In this document: positions 62,639 to 62,676 of the stretch, in pieces
How positions within the stretch are numbered: the stretch's first letter is position 1
Layout of the letters: every line of letters begins with the position of its first letter
DNA from: Desulfosporosinus sp.
GTDB lineage: Bacteria > Bacillota > Desulfitobacteriia > Desulfitobacteriales > Desulfitobacteriaceae
DNA length: 62,676 nucleotides
NCBI GenBank assembly: GCA_031292055.1
Contig: JARLHV010000013.1
Coordinates: forward strand, 1-62,676
Direction of reading: 5' to 3'
Made by a program: the position numbers and the translations under genes
The notes under the pieces: model-generated
Told to the model about the DNA's origin: nothing
Databases searched by the model: none
Seen by the model: the letters and a program-made list of their open reading frames with translations, nothing else

Positions 62639-62676
62639 ATGTCTGTTGAACAAATTAGCGAAGAAGTAATTAAAGA
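62639..62676 (+). CDS. Start of next gene (partial)
   Basis: GAAAGGAGG precedes ATG TCT GTT GAA (62639). Only 12 codons are in the window (MSVEQISEEVIK). By position it may be an electron-transfer partner of CooS, for example a ferredoxin; this cannot be shown. Confidence 0.6.
   Translation, partial: MSVEQISEEVIK

Overview
The window looks like chromosomal DNA of an endospore-forming, sulfate-reducing member of the Peptococcaceae (Desulfosporosinus/Desulfitobacterium type). The taxon is inferred from gene content: a dissimilatory sulfite reductase locus (DsrMK, ferredoxin, DsrAB, DsrD, CbiA/DsrN-like), homodimeric pyruvate:ferredoxin oxidoreductase, CooC plus anaerobic CO dehydrogenase CooS, spore-coat-like proteins, Firmicute-type T-box and FMN riboswitches, a CtsR-type operator, strong Shine-Dalgarno (SD) sequences and many TTG starts. 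No rRNA, CRISPR array, intact insertion sequence or complete prophage was seen. Layout: 1-3163 carries a strong hairpin and a redox mini-cluster (DUF1638, FMN-binding split-barrel protein, DsrE-like protein, HdrD-like Fe-S protein). 3164-5400 is a decayed region with an integrase remnant, a broken EamA transporter and an orphan coding fragment. 5430-7066 is a DUF2089/YvlB-like/YvlD-like membrane-stress-type operon, followed by recD2 (7413-9599). 9816-12217 holds small DUF1540 and DUF3787-like genes around a DHA2-type drug exporter. 12304-18470 holds nifJ, rnhA, and a DsrE-like protein with a SufS-like enzyme. 18649-21773 holds small genes, a YlbF-family protein and a THUMP-domain rRNA methyltransferase. 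21970-29418 is the sulfite-reduction locus, then a LysR regulator and a nitrilase. 31818-38177 is housekeeping (zinc ribbon, M18 aminopeptidase, acetyltransferase, flavoprotein, phosphosugar mutase). 38394-42233 is a CtsR-controlled cbpA-clpB heat-shock operon. 42341-43891 is a zinc-type efflux pump with an ArsR/SmtB sensor. 44135-47358 has cysK and a UbiD decarboxylase with an LpdD-like partner. 47370-49750 has a DivIVA-like protein, two small coat-like proteins, a membrane-anchored protein and a sigma factor. 49896-53806 is the riboflavin operon ribD-ribE-ribBA-ribH under an FMN riboswitch. 53856-57468 has an acetyltransferase, an RluA synthase, a tandem T-box leader without an amino-acid gene behind it, a YgjP-like metallopeptidase and a repeat-rich CotD-like coat protein. 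57729-62676 has tRNA-Pro(CGG), a DegV protein and the start of the CO dehydrogenase operon. How the genes fit together: DsrMK probably passes menaquinol electrons toward sulfite reduction by DsrAB, with DsrD as activator. PFOR and CO dehydrogenase are low-potential electron sources. The riboflavin operon supplies flavin, and a UbiD enzyme needs prenylated FMN. Several small genes (18649, 48112, 48337, the CotD-like gene) point to spore formation. The observations most worth a second look are the orphan tandem T-box leader whose first unit reads as tryptophan-specific, the DUF1638/FMN/DsrE/HdrD mini-cluster, the Rex-like and palindromic sites before ferredoxin-dsrAB, the sigma-G-like promoter before an unannotated lysine-rich peptide, and several long perfect palindromes.
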